A stretch of DNA of 64,000 nucleotides, taken from positions 2,886,501-2,950,500 of the forward strand of contig NZ_CP022372.1 of assembly GCF_002220095.1 (NCBI RefSeq). Direction: 5' to 3'. Below are positions 1-9,324 of this stretch, in pieces. The notes under the pieces were generated by a model, which worked only from the letters and a program-made list of their open reading frames with translations, was not told where the DNA came from and did not search any database. The stretch comes from Bosea sp. AS-1. Its GTDB lineage: Bacteria > Pseudomonadota > Alphaproteobacteria > Rhizobiales > Beijerinckiaceae. The translations under genes and the position numbers were made by a program. The stretch's first letter is position 1. Each line of letters starts with the position of its first letter.

Positions 1-1320
1 CGGATCGTCGACCAGCGCGATCAGCGGGGCGATGTCGTCGGCCGGCCAGTCGCGCGCCATCAGCGCTTCATGGGCGTCCGCTGGCGTCGGAGCCGTACGG
101 ATCAGGCGGATGACCTCGTCGATATTCGCGACCGCCGTGGCGAGGCCGCAGAGCACATGCGCGCGCTCGCGAGCCTTGTTGAGCAGGTAGCGCGTGCGCC
201 GGGAAACGACTTCTTCGCGGAATTCGACGAAGGCCGAGATGAAGTCCTTGAGGTTCAGCACCTCGGGGCGGCCGCCATTCAGCGCGACCATGTTGGCACC
301 GAATGAGGTCTGCAGCGGCGTGAAGCGATAGAGTTGGTTCAGCACCACGTCGGCGACGGCATCGCGCTTGATCTCGATGACGACACGCACGCCTTCGCGG
401 CTGGATTCGTCGCGCAGGTCGGAAATGCCCTCGATGCGCTTCTCGCGCACCAGATCGGCGATCTTCTCGACCATCGTCGCTTTGTTCACCTGATAGGGAA
501 TTTCGGTGACGATGATCGCCTCGCGCTCCTTGCGCAGCTCCTCGATATGCGTCTTCGAGCGCATCATGATCGAGCCGCGGCCGGTGTGATAGGCGGAATG
601 GATGCCGCTGCGGCCCATGATCAGGGCGCCGGTCGGGAAGTCCGGGCCGGGAACGATCTCGATCAGGCTGTCGATCGAGATCTCGGGGTCGTCGATATAG
701 GCGACGCAGGCGTCGATCACCTCGCCGAGATTGTGCGGCGGGATGTTGGTGGCCATTCCGACCGCGATGCCGCCGGCGCCGTTGACGAGCAGGTTCGGAT
801 AGCGCGCCGGCAGGACCGTCGGCTCATGTTCCTTGCCGTCGTAGTTCGGCTGGAAATCGACCGTCTCTAGGTCGAGGTCTTCGAGCAGCGGCATCGCCGC
901 CTTGTCGAGGCGGGCCTCGGTGTAACGATCGGCGGCGGGTGAATCGCCGTCCATCGAGCCGAAATTGCCCTGGCCGTCGATCAGCGGCAGGCGCAGCGAG
1001 AAGTCCTGGGCCATGCGCACCAGCGCATCATAGACCGCGAGGTTGCCGTGCGGATGGTACTTACCCATCGTGTCGCCGACGATGCGGGCGCATTTGGTGT
1101 AGGGCCGCTCGGGCAGGTTCTTGTTCTCGTGCATCGAGAACAGAATGCGGCGGTGGACAGGCTTCAGTCCGTCGCGGACATCGGGCAGAGCGCGGCTCAC
1201 GATCACGCTCATCGCGTAATCGAGATAGCTCTTCTTCATCTCGTCGGTGATTGCGATCGGCTTGATGTCGCCGCCGAAATCCGGGGCGTCGTCGCGCTTG
1301 TCGTCGGTATCGTCGCTCAA
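1..1320 (-). CDS. gyrA: DNA gyrase subunit A, N-terminal part (runs off the window)
   Basis: Encodes the breakage-reunion subunit of DNA gyrase, which introduces negative supercoils in cytoplasmic DNA. The 440 residues present cover the winged-helix/tower part. Visible are [19 protein letters not shown], the GNFGS strand and DRYTEAR, which holds the catalytic tyrosine. The gene continues beyond base 1. The likely start is TTG at 1320-1318: the reading frame stays open upstream to a stop near 1420, but family similarity begins only after this codon and no ATG is available. Oddity: the quinolone-resistance loop reads [12 protein letters not shown], so the positions matching E. coli Asp82-Ser83 are Asn93-Leu94 here, while the Asp87 equivalent (Asp98) is kept. 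Identity is certain; the start is not. Confidence 0.97.
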   Translation of the reverse strand, partial: MSDDTDDKRDDAPDFGGDIKPIAITDEMKKSYLDYAMSVIVSRALPDVRDGLKPVHRRILFSMHENKNLPERPYTKCARIVGDTMGKYHPHGNLAVYDALVRMAQDFSLRLPLIDGQGNFGSMDGDSPAADRYTEARLDKAAMPLLEDLDLETVDFQPNYDGKEHEPTVLPARYPNLLVNGAGGIAVGMATNIPPHNLGEVIDACVAYIDDPEISIDSLIEIVPGPDFPTGALIMGRSGIHSAYHTGRGSIMMRSKTHIEELRKEREAIIVTEIPYQVNKATMVEKIADLVREKRIEGISDLRDESSREGVRVVIEIKRDAVADVVLNQLYRFTPLQTSFGANMVALNGGRPEVLNLKDFISAFVEFREEVVSRRTRYLLNKARERAHVLCGLATAVANIDEVIRLIRTAPTPADAHEALMARDWPADDIAPLIALVDDP

Positions 1321-1532
1321 CTGGGAATGTCCCGATTCCTGTTCGTTTTCAGGCTTCTGGCTACCCGATTCCAGCCTTTCGCGCCAGCAAAAGCCGACGC
1401 TGTCCAAGCAAAAATTTCTTTAGTAATTTCATTGTCTTACGGGCATTTTTCCGGCCAACTGAGGTGACCTGCCACAATCCCGCCTTTCTTGGCGGATGAC
1501 GGCGGGCAAAACTCGTGGTCAAGTCGGCTTCG

Positions 1533-2162
1533 ATGTTCGTCGAATTCGCCACCGCTGCCCTTGTCACGATGCTTGTGACGCTCGATCCGCCGGGCCTTGC
1601 GCCGATCTTCCTGTCGCTGACACGGGGCATGTCGGCGGGGGAGCGGCGACAGGTCGCCGTGCGCGCTTCCATCATCGCGTTCTGCATCATGGGCTTCTTC
1701 GGCGTGGCCGGCGATGTCGTGCTGAAGGCGCTCGGCGTCTCGCTACCTGCCTTCCGCATCGCCGGTGGATTGCTGCTGTTCTGGATCGCCTTCGAGATGG
1801 TGTTCGAGCGCCGGACCGAGCGCAAGCAGCAGACAGCCGACACCGCGATCACGCAGGACCACATCCGCAACGTCGCGGCCTTTCCGCTGGCGATCCCGCT
1901 GATGGCGGGGCCGGGCGCCCTGACCGCGACGATCCTGCTCGCCGGCCGGGCGCACGGCGACCCGTTGCTCCTTGTAACGTTGGCCGTGATCTGTGGACTG
2001 GTGATCCTGTGCTGCCTGGCCGTGTTCCTCGCGGCCTCATCGATCGCCAAGCTCCTGGGCGTCACCGGCAATGTCGTGTTGACGCGCCTGCTCGGTGTGA
2101 TCCTCGCGGCTCTCGCTGTGCAATTCGTGATCGATGGCGTGAAAGCGGCTCTGGCCGGTTGA
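1533..2162 (+). CDS. MarC family integral membrane protein
   Basis: A 209-residue polytopic inner-membrane protein of the MarC family (UPF0056), whose transported substrate is not established. About six hydrophobic segments alternate with short loops. The family features are the early TLDPPGLAPIFLSLTRG motif and a second half-repeat beginning AAFPLAIPLMAGPGALTATI. I chose ATG 1533; an in-frame GTG at 1515 would add six residues but has no better ribosome site. The gene is divergent from gyrA across about 210 bases, so the two starts face apart. Family assignment is firm; function cannot be deduced from sequence. Confidence 0.9.
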   Translation: MFVEFATAALVTMLVTLDPPGLAPIFLSLTRGMSAGERRQVAVRASIIAFCIMGFFGVAGDVVLKALGVSLPAFRIAGGLLLFWIAFEMVFERRTERKQQTADTAITQDHIRNVAAFPLAIPLMAGPGALTATILLAGRAHGDPLLLVTLAVICGLVILCCLAVFLAASSIAKLLGVTGNVVLTRLLGVILAALAVQFVIDGVKAALAG

Positions 2163-2218
2163 GTCGTGAGGCGACCGGCATCTCGCCCGAACAAGAGCTC
2201 GCGATAGGCTTGCGCTTA

Positions 2219-2238
2219 ACATAAGTATTTGCTTATGT
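2219..2238 (+). promoter_or_regulatory. Inverted repeat, probable ArsR-family operator
   Basis: A perfect 7-bp inverted repeat, ACATAAG-N6-CTTATGT, ends six bases before the start codon of the ArsR-type regulator at 2245. AT-rich dyads of this kind, placed on the promoter or start of the regulator's own gene, are usual ArsR/SmtB operators, so autorepression of the regulator/SRPBCC pair is the simplest reading. The symmetry is seen in the sequence; the binding protein is inferred. Confidence 0.65.
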
Positions 2239-2244
2239 GTCTGC

Positions 2245-2559
2245 ATGGCCGAGAACGACATCTTCAAGGCGCTGGCCGATCCGACGCGCCGCGCGATCTT
2301 CGAGAAGCTGGCAGCAGGCGGCATGAACGCCAGCGCTTTGCGCGAAGGCATCGCGATCAGCCAGCCGGCCATGTCGCAGCATTTGTCGGTTTTGCGGAGC
2401 GCCGGGCTCGTCCGCGAGGAGAGGCAAGGCCGCTTCGTGAACTATGAGGTCGATCCCGACGGCCTCGCGCTGATCGCGCAATGGCTGTCGAAATACCGGA
2501 CCTATTGGCCGCAGCGCATCGACGCTCTCAGAAGCCTGCTCAGGGAGATGGACCAATGA
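2245..2559 (+). CDS. ArsR-family winged-helix transcriptional regulator
   Basis: A 104-residue DNA-binding repressor. The sequence opens with ENDIFKALADPTRRAIFEKL, the typical first helices of ArsR proteins. The recognition helix follows around residues 38-56 (AISQPAMSQHLSVLRSAGLV), then the wing (VREERQGRFVNYEV). No cysteine pair for metal sensing is visible, so this belongs to the metal-independent group commonly paired with SRPBCC proteins. It overlaps the next gene by ATGA, so the two are translationally coupled. A perfect inverted repeat six bases upstream is a likely self-operator. Confidence 0.93.
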   Translation: MAENDIFKALADPTRRAIFEKLAAGGMNASALREGIAISQPAMSQHLSVLRSAGLVREERQGRFVNYEVDPDGLALIAQWLSKYRTYWPQRIDALRSLLREMDQ

Positions 2560-2903
2560 ACGCAGACCATGCCGACGGGTCGTCCGACGATCTCATCCTG
2601 GAATATCAACTCGACGCACCGCCCGAGAAGGTCTGGCGCGCGATCAGTGTTCCGGGCCTCAGAGAGGTCTGGTTGCCCGGCACGACCTTGGTCGATCCGG
2701 AGCCGACGATCCTCTCCCCGGGGGAGGCGATCCGCTATCGGATGCGCGAGGACGAGCCGCCCTTCCGCGAAAGCGCCGTCACTTTCAGGATCGCAGGCGA
2801 GGCTGGCGGAACCTGTTTGCGCATCATCCACGAGATCGCGGTGGGCAGGCGGAGAATCGAGCCGGCGAACAGCAACGCGCCGCCGATGCTGCGTGCGGCC
2901 TGA
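2556..2903 (+). CDS. SRPBCC (AHSA1/CalC-type) domain protein
   Basis: A 115-residue protein of the START/Bet v1 hydrophobic-cavity fold. The opening LEYQLDAPPEKVWRAIS followed by LREVWLPG is characteristic of AHSA1-type SRPBCC proteins. The start ATG overlaps the stop of the ArsR gene as ATGA. The tail is shorter than in most family members (usually 140-160 residues): it ends RRIEPANSNAPPMLRAA without the long C-terminal helix that closes the cavity. It may be a C-terminally reduced copy. The ArsR/SRPBCC pairing is very common; the ligand is unknown. Confidence 0.85.
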   Translation: MNADHADGSSDDLILEYQLDAPPEKVWRAISVPGLREVWLPGTTLVDPEPTILSPGEAIRYRMREDEPPFRESAVTFRIAGEAGGTCLRIIHEIAVGRRRIEPANSNAPPMLRAA

Positions 2904-2949
2904 CGCTCGCTAGCCACCCAACCCAATCCAGAGCCCATGGAGTTCGCCG

Positions 2950-3573
2950 ATGCGCGAAACGATGCAACTCGTCCCTATGGTCGTCGAGCAGTCGAGCCGC
3001 GGGGAGCGCTCCTTCGACATCTATTCTCGGCTGCTGCGCGAGCGGATCATCTTCGTCAATGGCGAGGTCAACGACGCCATGAGCGCACTGGTCTGCGCGC
3101 AGCTCCTGTTCCTGGAGGCGGAGAATCCGAAGCGTCCGATCCATCTCTACATCAATTCGCCCGGTGGGGTCGTGACCAGCGGCTTCGCCATGTACGACAC
3201 GATGCGCTACGTCCGCGCGCCGGTGCATACGCTGTGCATGGGTACGGCGCGTTCGATGGGCTCGTTCCTTCTGATGGCGGGAGAGCCAGGTGAGCGCGCG
3301 GCGCTCCCCAATGCGAGCCTGCATGTTCATCAACCGCTTGGCGGCTTCCAGGGGCAGGCCTCCGACATCCTGATCCATGCCGAGGAGATGCAGCAGACCA
3401 AGCGCCGGGTCACACGCCTCTACGCCGAGCATTGCGGACGCAGCTACGAGGAGGTGGAGCGCACGCTGGACCGCGACCGCTTCATGACGGCCGAGGAGGC
3501 GCTGGAATGGGGGTTGATCGACCGGATCGTCCACCGGATGGACGAGCGGCCAGACATGCCTCCGCTATCGTGA
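2950..3573 (+). CDS. clpP: ATP-dependent Clp protease proteolytic subunit (paralogue)
   Basis: A 207-residue serine peptidase subunit (family S14). It would assemble as a tetradecamer and receive unfolded substrates from a Clp ATPase. The catalytic triad is visible and correctly spaced: Ser102 in GTARSMGSF, His127 in LHVHQPLGG and Asp176 in LDRDRFMT. Each sits exactly five residues after the E. coli Ser97/His122/Asp171 numbering. No clpX or lon lies next to it, so this is probably an additional copy and not the main clpP-clpX locus. Usual ClpP length is about 195-210. The gene follows the SRPBCC gene by 46 bases and may share its transcript. Confidence 0.95.
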   Translation: MRETMQLVPMVVEQSSRGERSFDIYSRLLRERIIFVNGEVNDAMSALVCAQLLFLEAENPKRPIHLYINSPGGVVTSGFAMYDTMRYVRAPVHTLCMGTARSMGSFLLMAGEPGERAALPNASLHVHQPLGGFQGQASDILIHAEEMQQTKRRVTRLYAEHCGRSYEEVERTLDRDRFMTAEEALEWGLIDRIVHRMDERPDMPPLS

Positions 3574-3692
3574 GCCGCCGGAGAAAAATCCTTGCAAATC
3601 GGCAGGCCAATTGCAGCGCCTCTCTCACGGGCGCTGCGCTATGGTCCCGGCGCGCCATTGAAGGGCGCTTCCGGCAGGCCGAGGGACAAGCC

Positions 3693-4850
3693 GTGACGAT
3701 CGATCTCGACAATCTGGTGCAGGAAATGACCGCCTGGCGGCGCGACCTGCATGCGCATCCGGAATTCGGCTTCGAAGAGACCCGGACCAGCGCCTTCGTT
3801 GCAGGGAAGCTACGGGAGTTCGGCCTGAACGAGATCGCGATGGGTGTTGGCGGCACCGGTGTCGTCGGGACCTTGAAGCGCGGTACCGGCAACCGGGCGA
3901 TCGCGCTGCGGGCGGATATGGATGCCCTACGAATCCCGGAGCAGGGCGAGGCGCCCTATCGCTCGCAAAATCCTGGCGTGATGCATGCCTGCGGCCATGA
4001 CGGCCATACGGCGATGCTACTCGGGGCCGCAAAGCTGCTGGCGGCCGAGGGAGGCTTCGACGGCACGGTGCGCTTCATCTTCCAGCCGGCCGAGGAATGG
4101 GGCCGGGGGGCACTCGCAATGCTCGATGACGGCGTGCTGGAGCGCTTTCCCTTTGAGGAGATCTACGGGCTTCACAACGAGCCTGGCCTGGGCCTCGGCC
4201 ACTTCCGGACCCGCCCCGGTGCGATCATGTCGGCCGAGGACAATTTCGAGATCGTCCTGCGCGGGGTCGGCGGCCATGCCGCCCGTCCTCATGCCGGGAG
4301 CGAGACGCTGGTTGCCGCCTGCGCTCTGGTGATGAATCTGCAGACGATTGTCTCGCGTCGGCTGAGCCCGACGGCGATCGGGGTGGTGTCGGTGACCGAG
4401 TTGATCACCGACGGCACCCGCAATGCCCTGCCTGGGGAAGCGCGCATCCTCGGAGATGCCCGCAGCTTCAGCCCAGCGGTCAGCGCCGATATCGAGAAGC
4501 AGATGCGGCGGATCGCGGAAGGGACGGCGCGGGCCTACGATGTCGAGCACGCGGTGACCTACACCCGCGAATTCGTGCCGCTCCAGAATGATCCAGCGTT
4601 GACCGAAGAGGCATTGGGAGCGGCACGGGCGCTGCTCGGTACGGAGAATGTCTCCGTCGTCTCCGAGCCCTTCACCGGCTCCGAGGATTTCGCCCGTTTC
4701 CTCGACCACGTGCCGGGCTGCTTCGCCTTTCTCGGCAATGGCGACACCGCACCGCTTCACAATCCACGCTATGATTTCGACGATGCCGGGCTGATCCACG
4801 GTGCGCGCTTCCACACCGAAATCGTGCGCCGGCGCTTGCCCGTCGCCTGA
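3693..4850 (+). CDS. M20 family amidohydrolase (hippurate hydrolase-like)
   Basis: A 385-residue dinuclear metal amidohydrolase (M20D subgroup) that would cleave N-acyl amino acids or similar amides in the cytoplasm. Signatures seen: RADMDALRI, MHACGHDGHTAMLLGAA and FQPAEEWGRGA (catalytic Glu and metal ligands), GVGGHAARPHAG in the dimerisation domain, and SGSEDFARF-like metal-ligand sequence (GSEDFARF) near the end. I chose GTG 3693 because GAGGGA precedes it by seven bases and the protein then starts with TIDLDNLVQEMTAWRRDLH, the normal N-terminus. The frame is open further upstream through clpP, but that extension lacks similarity. Substrate is not predictable. Confidence 0.93.
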   Translation: MTIDLDNLVQEMTAWRRDLHAHPEFGFEETRTSAFVAGKLREFGLNEIAMGVGGTGVVGTLKRGTGNRAIALRADMDALRIPEQGEAPYRSQNPGVMHACGHDGHTAMLLGAAKLLAAEGGFDGTVRFIFQPAEEWGRGALAMLDDGVLERFPFEEIYGLHNEPGLGLGHFRTRPGAIMSAEDNFEIVLRGVGGHAARPHAGSETLVAACALVMNLQTIVSRRLSPTAIGVVSVTELITDGTRNALPGEARILGDARSFSPAVSADIEKQMRRIAEGTARAYDVEHAVTYTREFVPLQNDPALTEEALGAARALLGTENVSVVSEPFTGSEDFARFLDHVPGCFAFLGNGDTAPLHNPRYDFDDAGLIHGARFHTEIVRRRLPVA

Positions 4851-4878
4851 GTTCGCAACGGGCTCGCACTGGTCGGAA

Positions 4879-6057
4879 CTACTTCTCCAGGAAGGCGCGG
4901 ATCGCGCCTTCCGCCTGCTTCATCGACATCACCCCATCGAGATGGCCGCGCACGCCGTCGATGGTGACATGGGTGACGTCGCGCCCGGCGTCCTTTGCCG
5001 CCTTCAGGTTGCGCTCGACCGTCTCGGCAGTGAAGACGAGGTCCTTGGGCTGGGTGATGTAGAGCATCGGCGCCTTGATCTTCGCCATGCCGTCGGCGAG
5101 CGAGGAACCGCCGGCCGCGAAGAGCTGGTTGGCCTTAATCAGATAGAGAAAGTGGTTGGCGTCGGAGAGCTTGGCGCGTGCCTCGCCGGCATTGTCGAGC
5201 ACACTCTGGACCTGGAACTTGTTGCGCAGCGCCTTGTCGGGCTCCTCGCCGGCCTTGGCCGGACGTCGGGCGAAGGTGGCGTCGGCCCATTCCTCATGAT
5301 TGGCCTGCAGCGTCACGGCGGCCAGCGCCTTGGCGAGGCCGGCAAGCGGCGGGGCCTTGCCGTAGTAGTCGCCGTTGTTCCAGTTGGGATCCAGCAGGAT
5401 GGGAGCAGCCCAGACATCGAGCCAGCCGATCAGCATCGCATTGGCTTCGGCCGCGCCGATGACCGGCATCGCCTTCGCCACCATCTCGGGATGACTCGCT
5501 GCCCATTCGAAGGTCTGGAGCGAGCCCATCGAGGGGCCGGCGACGAGCGCGAGCCGCTTGATTCCAAGGCTCTCGACGAGTGCCTTCTGAACTTCGACGA
5601 AGTCGCGGATGGTCACGACCGGGAAATCGAGCCCGTAGGGCTTGCCGGTATCGGGGTCGATCGACGCCGGACCGGTGGTCGTGGTCTTGGGGTCACCGGT
5701 ATTGAGGTTCACCAGGGTGTCGGATGCGATGACGAAATACTTATTGGTGTCGATCGCCTTGCCCGGGCCGATGATCGCATCCCAATAGCCCGGCTGCGCG
5801 TCCTTGGCGTCGTATTTGCCGGCGGCATGCGAGTTGCCGGAAAAGAAATGGCAGATCAGCACGGCGTTGGATTTGTCGGTGTTGAGCGTGCCGTAGCTCT
5901 CCCAGCCGACGCGGATCTGCTTCAGCGTGCGACCTGACTGCGTGGTGAAGCTGGGCAGTTCGAAGACCTTCTTTTCGACGATCAGTTCCTGTGCCCCGGC
6001 CATGCCCGTTACCATCATTGCTGCGAGCGCGACCGCGCCCTTGATCCATGTCCGCAT
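4879..6057 (-). CDS. Secreted alpha/beta hydrolase of the homoserine O-acetyltransferase (MetX) family
   Basis: A 392-residue alpha/beta-hydrolase with an N-terminal signal peptide (MRTWIKGAVALAAMMVTG, cleavage after GMAGA). It therefore acts in the periplasm, unlike true cytoplasmic MetX. MetX-like features: CHFFSGNSHAAGKY, WDAIIGPGKAIDTNKYFVI, the nucleophile serine in AGPSMGSLQTFEW, a late acid in TQPKDLVFTAE and His in VRGHLDG. The start at 6057 is supported by AGGAGGG eight bases upstream; longer in-frame starts lack one. A biosynthetic acetyltransferase would not be exported and would need acetyl-CoA, so an ester or amide hydrolase role is more likely. It is convergent with the M20 gene. 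Confidence 0.85.
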   Translation of the reverse strand: MRTWIKGAVALAAMMVTGMAGAQELIVEKKVFELPSFTTQSGRTLKQIRVGWESYGTLNTDKSNAVLICHFFSGNSHAAGKYDAKDAQPGYWDAIIGPGKAIDTNKYFVIASDTLVNLNTGDPKTTTTGPASIDPDTGKPYGLDFPVVTIRDFVEVQKALVESLGIKRLALVAGPSMGSLQTFEWAASHPEMVAKAMPVIGAAEANAMLIGWLDVWAAPILLDPNWNNGDYYGKAPPLAGLAKALAAVTLQANHEEWADATFARRPAKAGEEPDKALRNKFQVQSVLDNAGEARAKLSDANHFLYLIKANQLFAAGGSSLADGMAKIKAPMLYITQPKDLVFTAETVERNLKAAKDAGRDVTHVTIDGVRGHLDGVMSMKQAEGAIRAFLEK

Positions 6058-6143
6058 CTCGCTCCCTCCTGTGGCGGCCTTCATGAGGACGGGTTGCATC
6101 AGAGCGGATTTTCGCAGGGTGCGGAAGCGAGGTCCCGAAACAA

Positions 6144-7907
6144 TCAGCGCCCGATCAGAGCCGGAACCGCTGTGTTGCCGGAGCTGCCGGTGGGGCTGAG
6201 GAAGGCTTCGCTCTCCAGGTCGAAGAGGGGGCCGTCGACCGAACCTTTGAGCACGAGCGGCAGCCTGAGCGAGCCGCTGAGCGAGGCCAGGGAAGCGCGC
6301 ATGTCGAGCTGACGGGTGCGAAGGGACGCGTTGCCGGCCAGGCTCAATCGGTAGTTCGTCCCGTTCATCTGCGCATCGGTCAGCACCAGCAAGCCATTGG
6401 CGATGCCGGCATTGGCAGCCAGCGTGTCGAACGGCGTCTTGCCCTGGTGCCAGTCCCGCAGGAGCTGCGAGGGGTTGCGCTCTGCTCGGCGAACGAGCTC
6501 GGCCAGTGCGATGCCACCGATCTCACCCTGACGAAGGTTGATGCCGGCGCGCCCGGTCATCGCGCCGAGAAGCTCGTCGAAAGTCTTGCCGGCACCGTCG
6601 AGTGCCAACTGGAAACCGCCGGTGCCGGACAGGCGCGGAAGCTGCGGGACGTCGGCCCCTGCCTGGCCGAAATCGACCCTGTCGAGCCCGGCCTGAACCT
6701 TCACGTCGACACCGCCCGGCGCGCTCACGGCGAGGAAGCGGGCCTTGACCGTACCGCCATAGGCGGTGGCACGCAGCAGGCCGGTTTCGAAGCGCCCCTT
6801 CTTGACGAGGACATAGGTTGCGACATCGGCAAGGCGGGCGCCGTTCAGCTTTGCGGCGTCGACCGAGATGCGCAGGTCGATGTCCCGCCCTGTCCAGCCG
6901 TCGAGGTCGAGCGGGCTCTGGTCGGCTGCGTCGACCGCGGGGAGGGGAAGGCGACGGATCAGGCGACCCATATCGAGGCTGGCTCCCGCCAGCGTGCCCG
7001 ACAACGCAAGGCGACCGTCGACATCCGTCAGCTTCATCACGCCGTCGAGACGGTCGCCGTCCAGGCTCGCCATGGCGTTGGTGAAGGAGGCTTCGCGTGG
7101 CTTCAATTGCAGGTCGGCATTCAGCGTCAGCGCACCCAGCGCCGTCGAGATGCGCGATTTCTCGCCGAACCAGTCGAGAAGCTGGGGAACAGAGGGCGTC
7201 GAGAGGGCAAGCGTGCCGTTGACCACCGGCTCGCCCGGGCCGGCGCGTGTGCCATCGAAGCGCAGCTTCAGCAAGGACGAGTTGGCCGAAAGAGCGGCCT
7301 TGGTGGCGCTGCCGGCAACCGGCCAGAGCAGGCTGACGTCGCTCTGCACGCCGCGCCACGTGAAGGAGCCGGACAGGCCGAACGGATCATCCGGACCGCG
7401 CTCGTCGATGACGATATTGACGTCGCGCACGATGCTTTGGACTGTGCCGGCGGCACGCAGGAAGAGCACGCCGGAGCTGATGACGATGCGGCTCTGGCTG
7501 CGCAGCTTCTCCAATTCCGCGAGAGGAGCGGAGAGCCAGTCGGTGACGCCGTCGCTGCCGGCGGGGACGGCGACGTCAAGTTGTGGTGCGACGAGGTCGA
7601 TACGGCTGACGCCGAGGCGTCCCGTCAGCAGGGGCATCAGGCGCAGATACGCCCTCACGCGAGCTGCCTCGCCGGCGACGGCTCCGTCGCGCTGGGCGAA
7701 GACGACTTTGGAGAGGCTGATGCGCGGCAGGGGCAGCAGCGCGATCTCGGCGCGCTCCAGCGACTTGACCGCGAAGCCGGTCCGTTCCTCGATCGCCCTG
7801 ATCGCGCTGCGCTCGATACGGCCGAGCGCAAGGTCCCACGACTGCAATCCGAGCAGGCCGATCGCGATAACGAGGCTGAAGGCGAGGAACGCAGTGCGTC
7901 TGGTCAT
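6144..7907 (-). CDS. AsmA family protein
   Basis: A 587-residue inner-membrane-anchored, mostly periplasmic AsmA-type protein. One N-terminal transmembrane segment (AFLAFSLVIAIGLLGLQSW) is followed by the AsmA start (RAIEERTGFAVKS...ISLSKVVFAQRDG) and a long beta-rich body. The conserved C-terminal AsmA block resembles FDELLGAMTGRAGINLRQGEI and TDAQMNGTNYRLSLAGN. Relatives form lipid-conducting bridges or affect outer-membrane assembly. The start is uncertain between ATG 7907 (weak GGAAG) and GTG 7925. It lies 85 bases downstream-side of the MetX-like gene start on the same strand. Confidence 0.85.
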   Translation of the reverse strand: MTRRTAFLAFSLVIAIGLLGLQSWDLALGRIERSAIRAIEERTGFAVKSLERAEIALLPLPRISLSKVVFAQRDGAVAGEAARVRAYLRLMPLLTGRLGVSRIDLVAPQLDVAVPAGSDGVTDWLSAPLAELEKLRSQSRIVISSGVLFLRAAGTVQSIVRDVNIVIDERGPDDPFGLSGSFTWRGVQSDVSLLWPVAGSATKAALSANSSLLKLRFDGTRAGPGEPVVNGTLALSTPSVPQLLDWFGEKSRISTALGALTLNADLQLKPREASFTNAMASLDGDRLDGVMKLTDVDGRLALSGTLAGASLDMGRLIRRLPLPAVDAADQSPLDLDGWTGRDIDLRISVDAAKLNGARLADVATYVLVKKGRFETGLLRATAYGGTVKARFLAVSAPGGVDVKVQAGLDRVDFGQAGADVPQLPRLSGTGGFQLALDGAGKTFDELLGAMTGRAGINLRQGEIGGIALAELVRRAERNPSQLLRDWHQGKTPFDTLAANAGIANGLLVLTDAQMNGTNYRLSLAGNASLRTRQLDMRASLASLSGSLRLPLVLKGSVDGPLFDLESEAFLSPTGSSGNTAVPALIGR

Positions 7908-8088
7908 GGACTTCCGAATCGGCACGGGCCGAAAGTCAGCCAGCCCCCCTGGCGGCAGAGGGTGTAGGCCGATCAGCGCTGCTTGTCGAGCCGGCGAAGC
8001 CGGCTATCCGACGCATTTTGCACCGGTTTTTGCCGGATTTGGGGCGAAATGAAGGTCCCAGAAGCCGTCGGAAACGAGACCGCCGGTC

Positions 8089-9174
8089 TCACTGCGCCAG
8101 GGCGATCGGGATCATCCGAACGGGTGTTTGCGTGCCGGCTGCGTCGAACGAGCCGCGCAGGAAGGCGTCGCTCGCCGTGTCGGATTCGAGCCTGGCTTCG
8201 CGAACCCGCATCTGACGGCGGACGTTGCGCAGCTGCGCTTCCATCCGCGAGATGCCGACTTGCTCGTCGATCTGACGGCGCTGGGCCTTGGTCAATTCGG
8301 GCGCCGAGCGGAAGTCGCGAAAGTCACGGTGGCTGTAGGGCCAGCTCGACCCGCCCACGAAGGTCGTGACCTTGCCATCCAGCACGATGCTGTCGCCGGG
8401 CCGCAGCGTGATGTCGCGCAGCAGCGAGACGCGGTGCTCGCCGGCTTTCGCGATGGGAAGCCGGCAGGCGGGGTTCGCCGTCGTCTCGTGCCTGTAGGCG
8501 GTCGGGAGTGCTCCGTAGCGCTGGCCATCGGCGGCCACGGCCTTGTCGATCGAGGCGGCGCCTGCGGCAATGGTGAAGACCTTGACGGGCAGGCCTGGAT
8601 TCATGGCTTCGCAGAGAGCCTGGTGCGCCTTCAGATCGGAGGAGGAGCGCAGATAGCCGATCGGCGCGTGAAAGCCGTCGCACAGCCGCACGCAGATCGT
8701 CTGGGCCGCCTTGCTTGCGCCGGAAAGCGTGTCGGTGCGAGCGGGAAGGGAAGCCGTCTGATGCGAGCGCGGAGCTGCCTTGCGCGCATTGCGGCGGAAC
8801 GGGTTGAGATCGATGGCCGGCTGTGCGACCCGCCCGTCGGCGCCTGTGCGGAACAGCGGGAGGCGCCAGCCGTTGCCGGCCGGCGCATAGGCCGTTGCCT
8901 GCGGTGCGAAGCCGGTGGGGCGCTGTGCGCGGCGTGCCGCTTCCTCGAGGAAGAAGGAGTGAATGCCGGCGTCGTCGGCCTGGACCAGCGACGCTGTCAG
9001 GATCATGCCGCTTGCACCGAGCGCAAGTCCCGCCGCTGCCATCGCCAGAAGCCGCCGCAGGCGGGATGTCTCGCGCAAGCCGGGCCTTATGGAATGTGAC
9101 TGCCGGAACGCTGCAACCAGAGCCTCTCCGCCGCAGGCAGGTGCCTGCTCGGATACGTCACGGACACGCGACAT
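8089..9174 (-). CDS. DUF2865 domain protein
   Basis: A 361-residue protein with a single hydrophobic segment near residues 40-62 (LLAMAAAGLALGASGMILTASL), so it is probably membrane-anchored or exported. The DUF2865 core is recognised by TICVRLCDGFHAPIGYLRSSS, the later cysteine in HQALCEAMNPGLPVKVFTI, and GQRYGALPTAYRHETTANPACR. This family is nearly restricted to Hyphomicrobiales and has no known function. The C-terminal third is charged and helical (TKAQRRQIDEQVGISRMEAQLRNV). The start ATG 9174 has GGAGA nine bases upstream; an in-frame TTG at 9186 is less likely. Confidence 0.75.
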   Translation of the reverse strand: MSRVRDVSEQAPACGGEALVAAFRQSHSIRPGLRETSRLRRLLAMAAAGLALGASGMILTASLVQADDAGIHSFFLEEAARRAQRPTGFAPQATAYAPAGNGWRLPLFRTGADGRVAQPAIDLNPFRRNARKAAPRSHQTASLPARTDTLSGASKAAQTICVRLCDGFHAPIGYLRSSSDLKAHQALCEAMNPGLPVKVFTIAAGAASIDKAVAADGQRYGALPTAYRHETTANPACRLPIAKAGEHRVSLLRDITLRPGDSIVLDGKVTTFVGGSSWPYSHRDFRDFRSAPELTKAQRRQIDEQVGISRMEAQLRNVRRQMRVREARLESDTASDAFLRGSFDAAGTQTPVRMIPIALAQ

Positions 9175-9324
9175 GCGTCTCTCCAAACCACGCTTGTTCC
9201 ACCGTCCGCCGCAGGAAGGGTGTATTTTACCTTTTGTTAAGACTCAATGTCGCGGGGTGAGGAGCCCACGGTAAATGGCGGAAATGCTTAATGGAACGGC
9301 GGCTGAGGCGGGATGGCTGGCGGC

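Noticed and set aside
4801..5937. Long open frame on the plus strand opposite the MetX-like gene
   Set aside because: Its translation is a mirror of a well-supported gene, has no recognisable domain and is rich in Arg/Gly/His as antisense frames of G+C-rich genes are.
6447..7967. 506-codon frame antisense to AsmA
   Set aside because: Composition (Ala, Gly, Arg, Glu, Asp without domains) and full overlap with AsmA show it to be a shadow.
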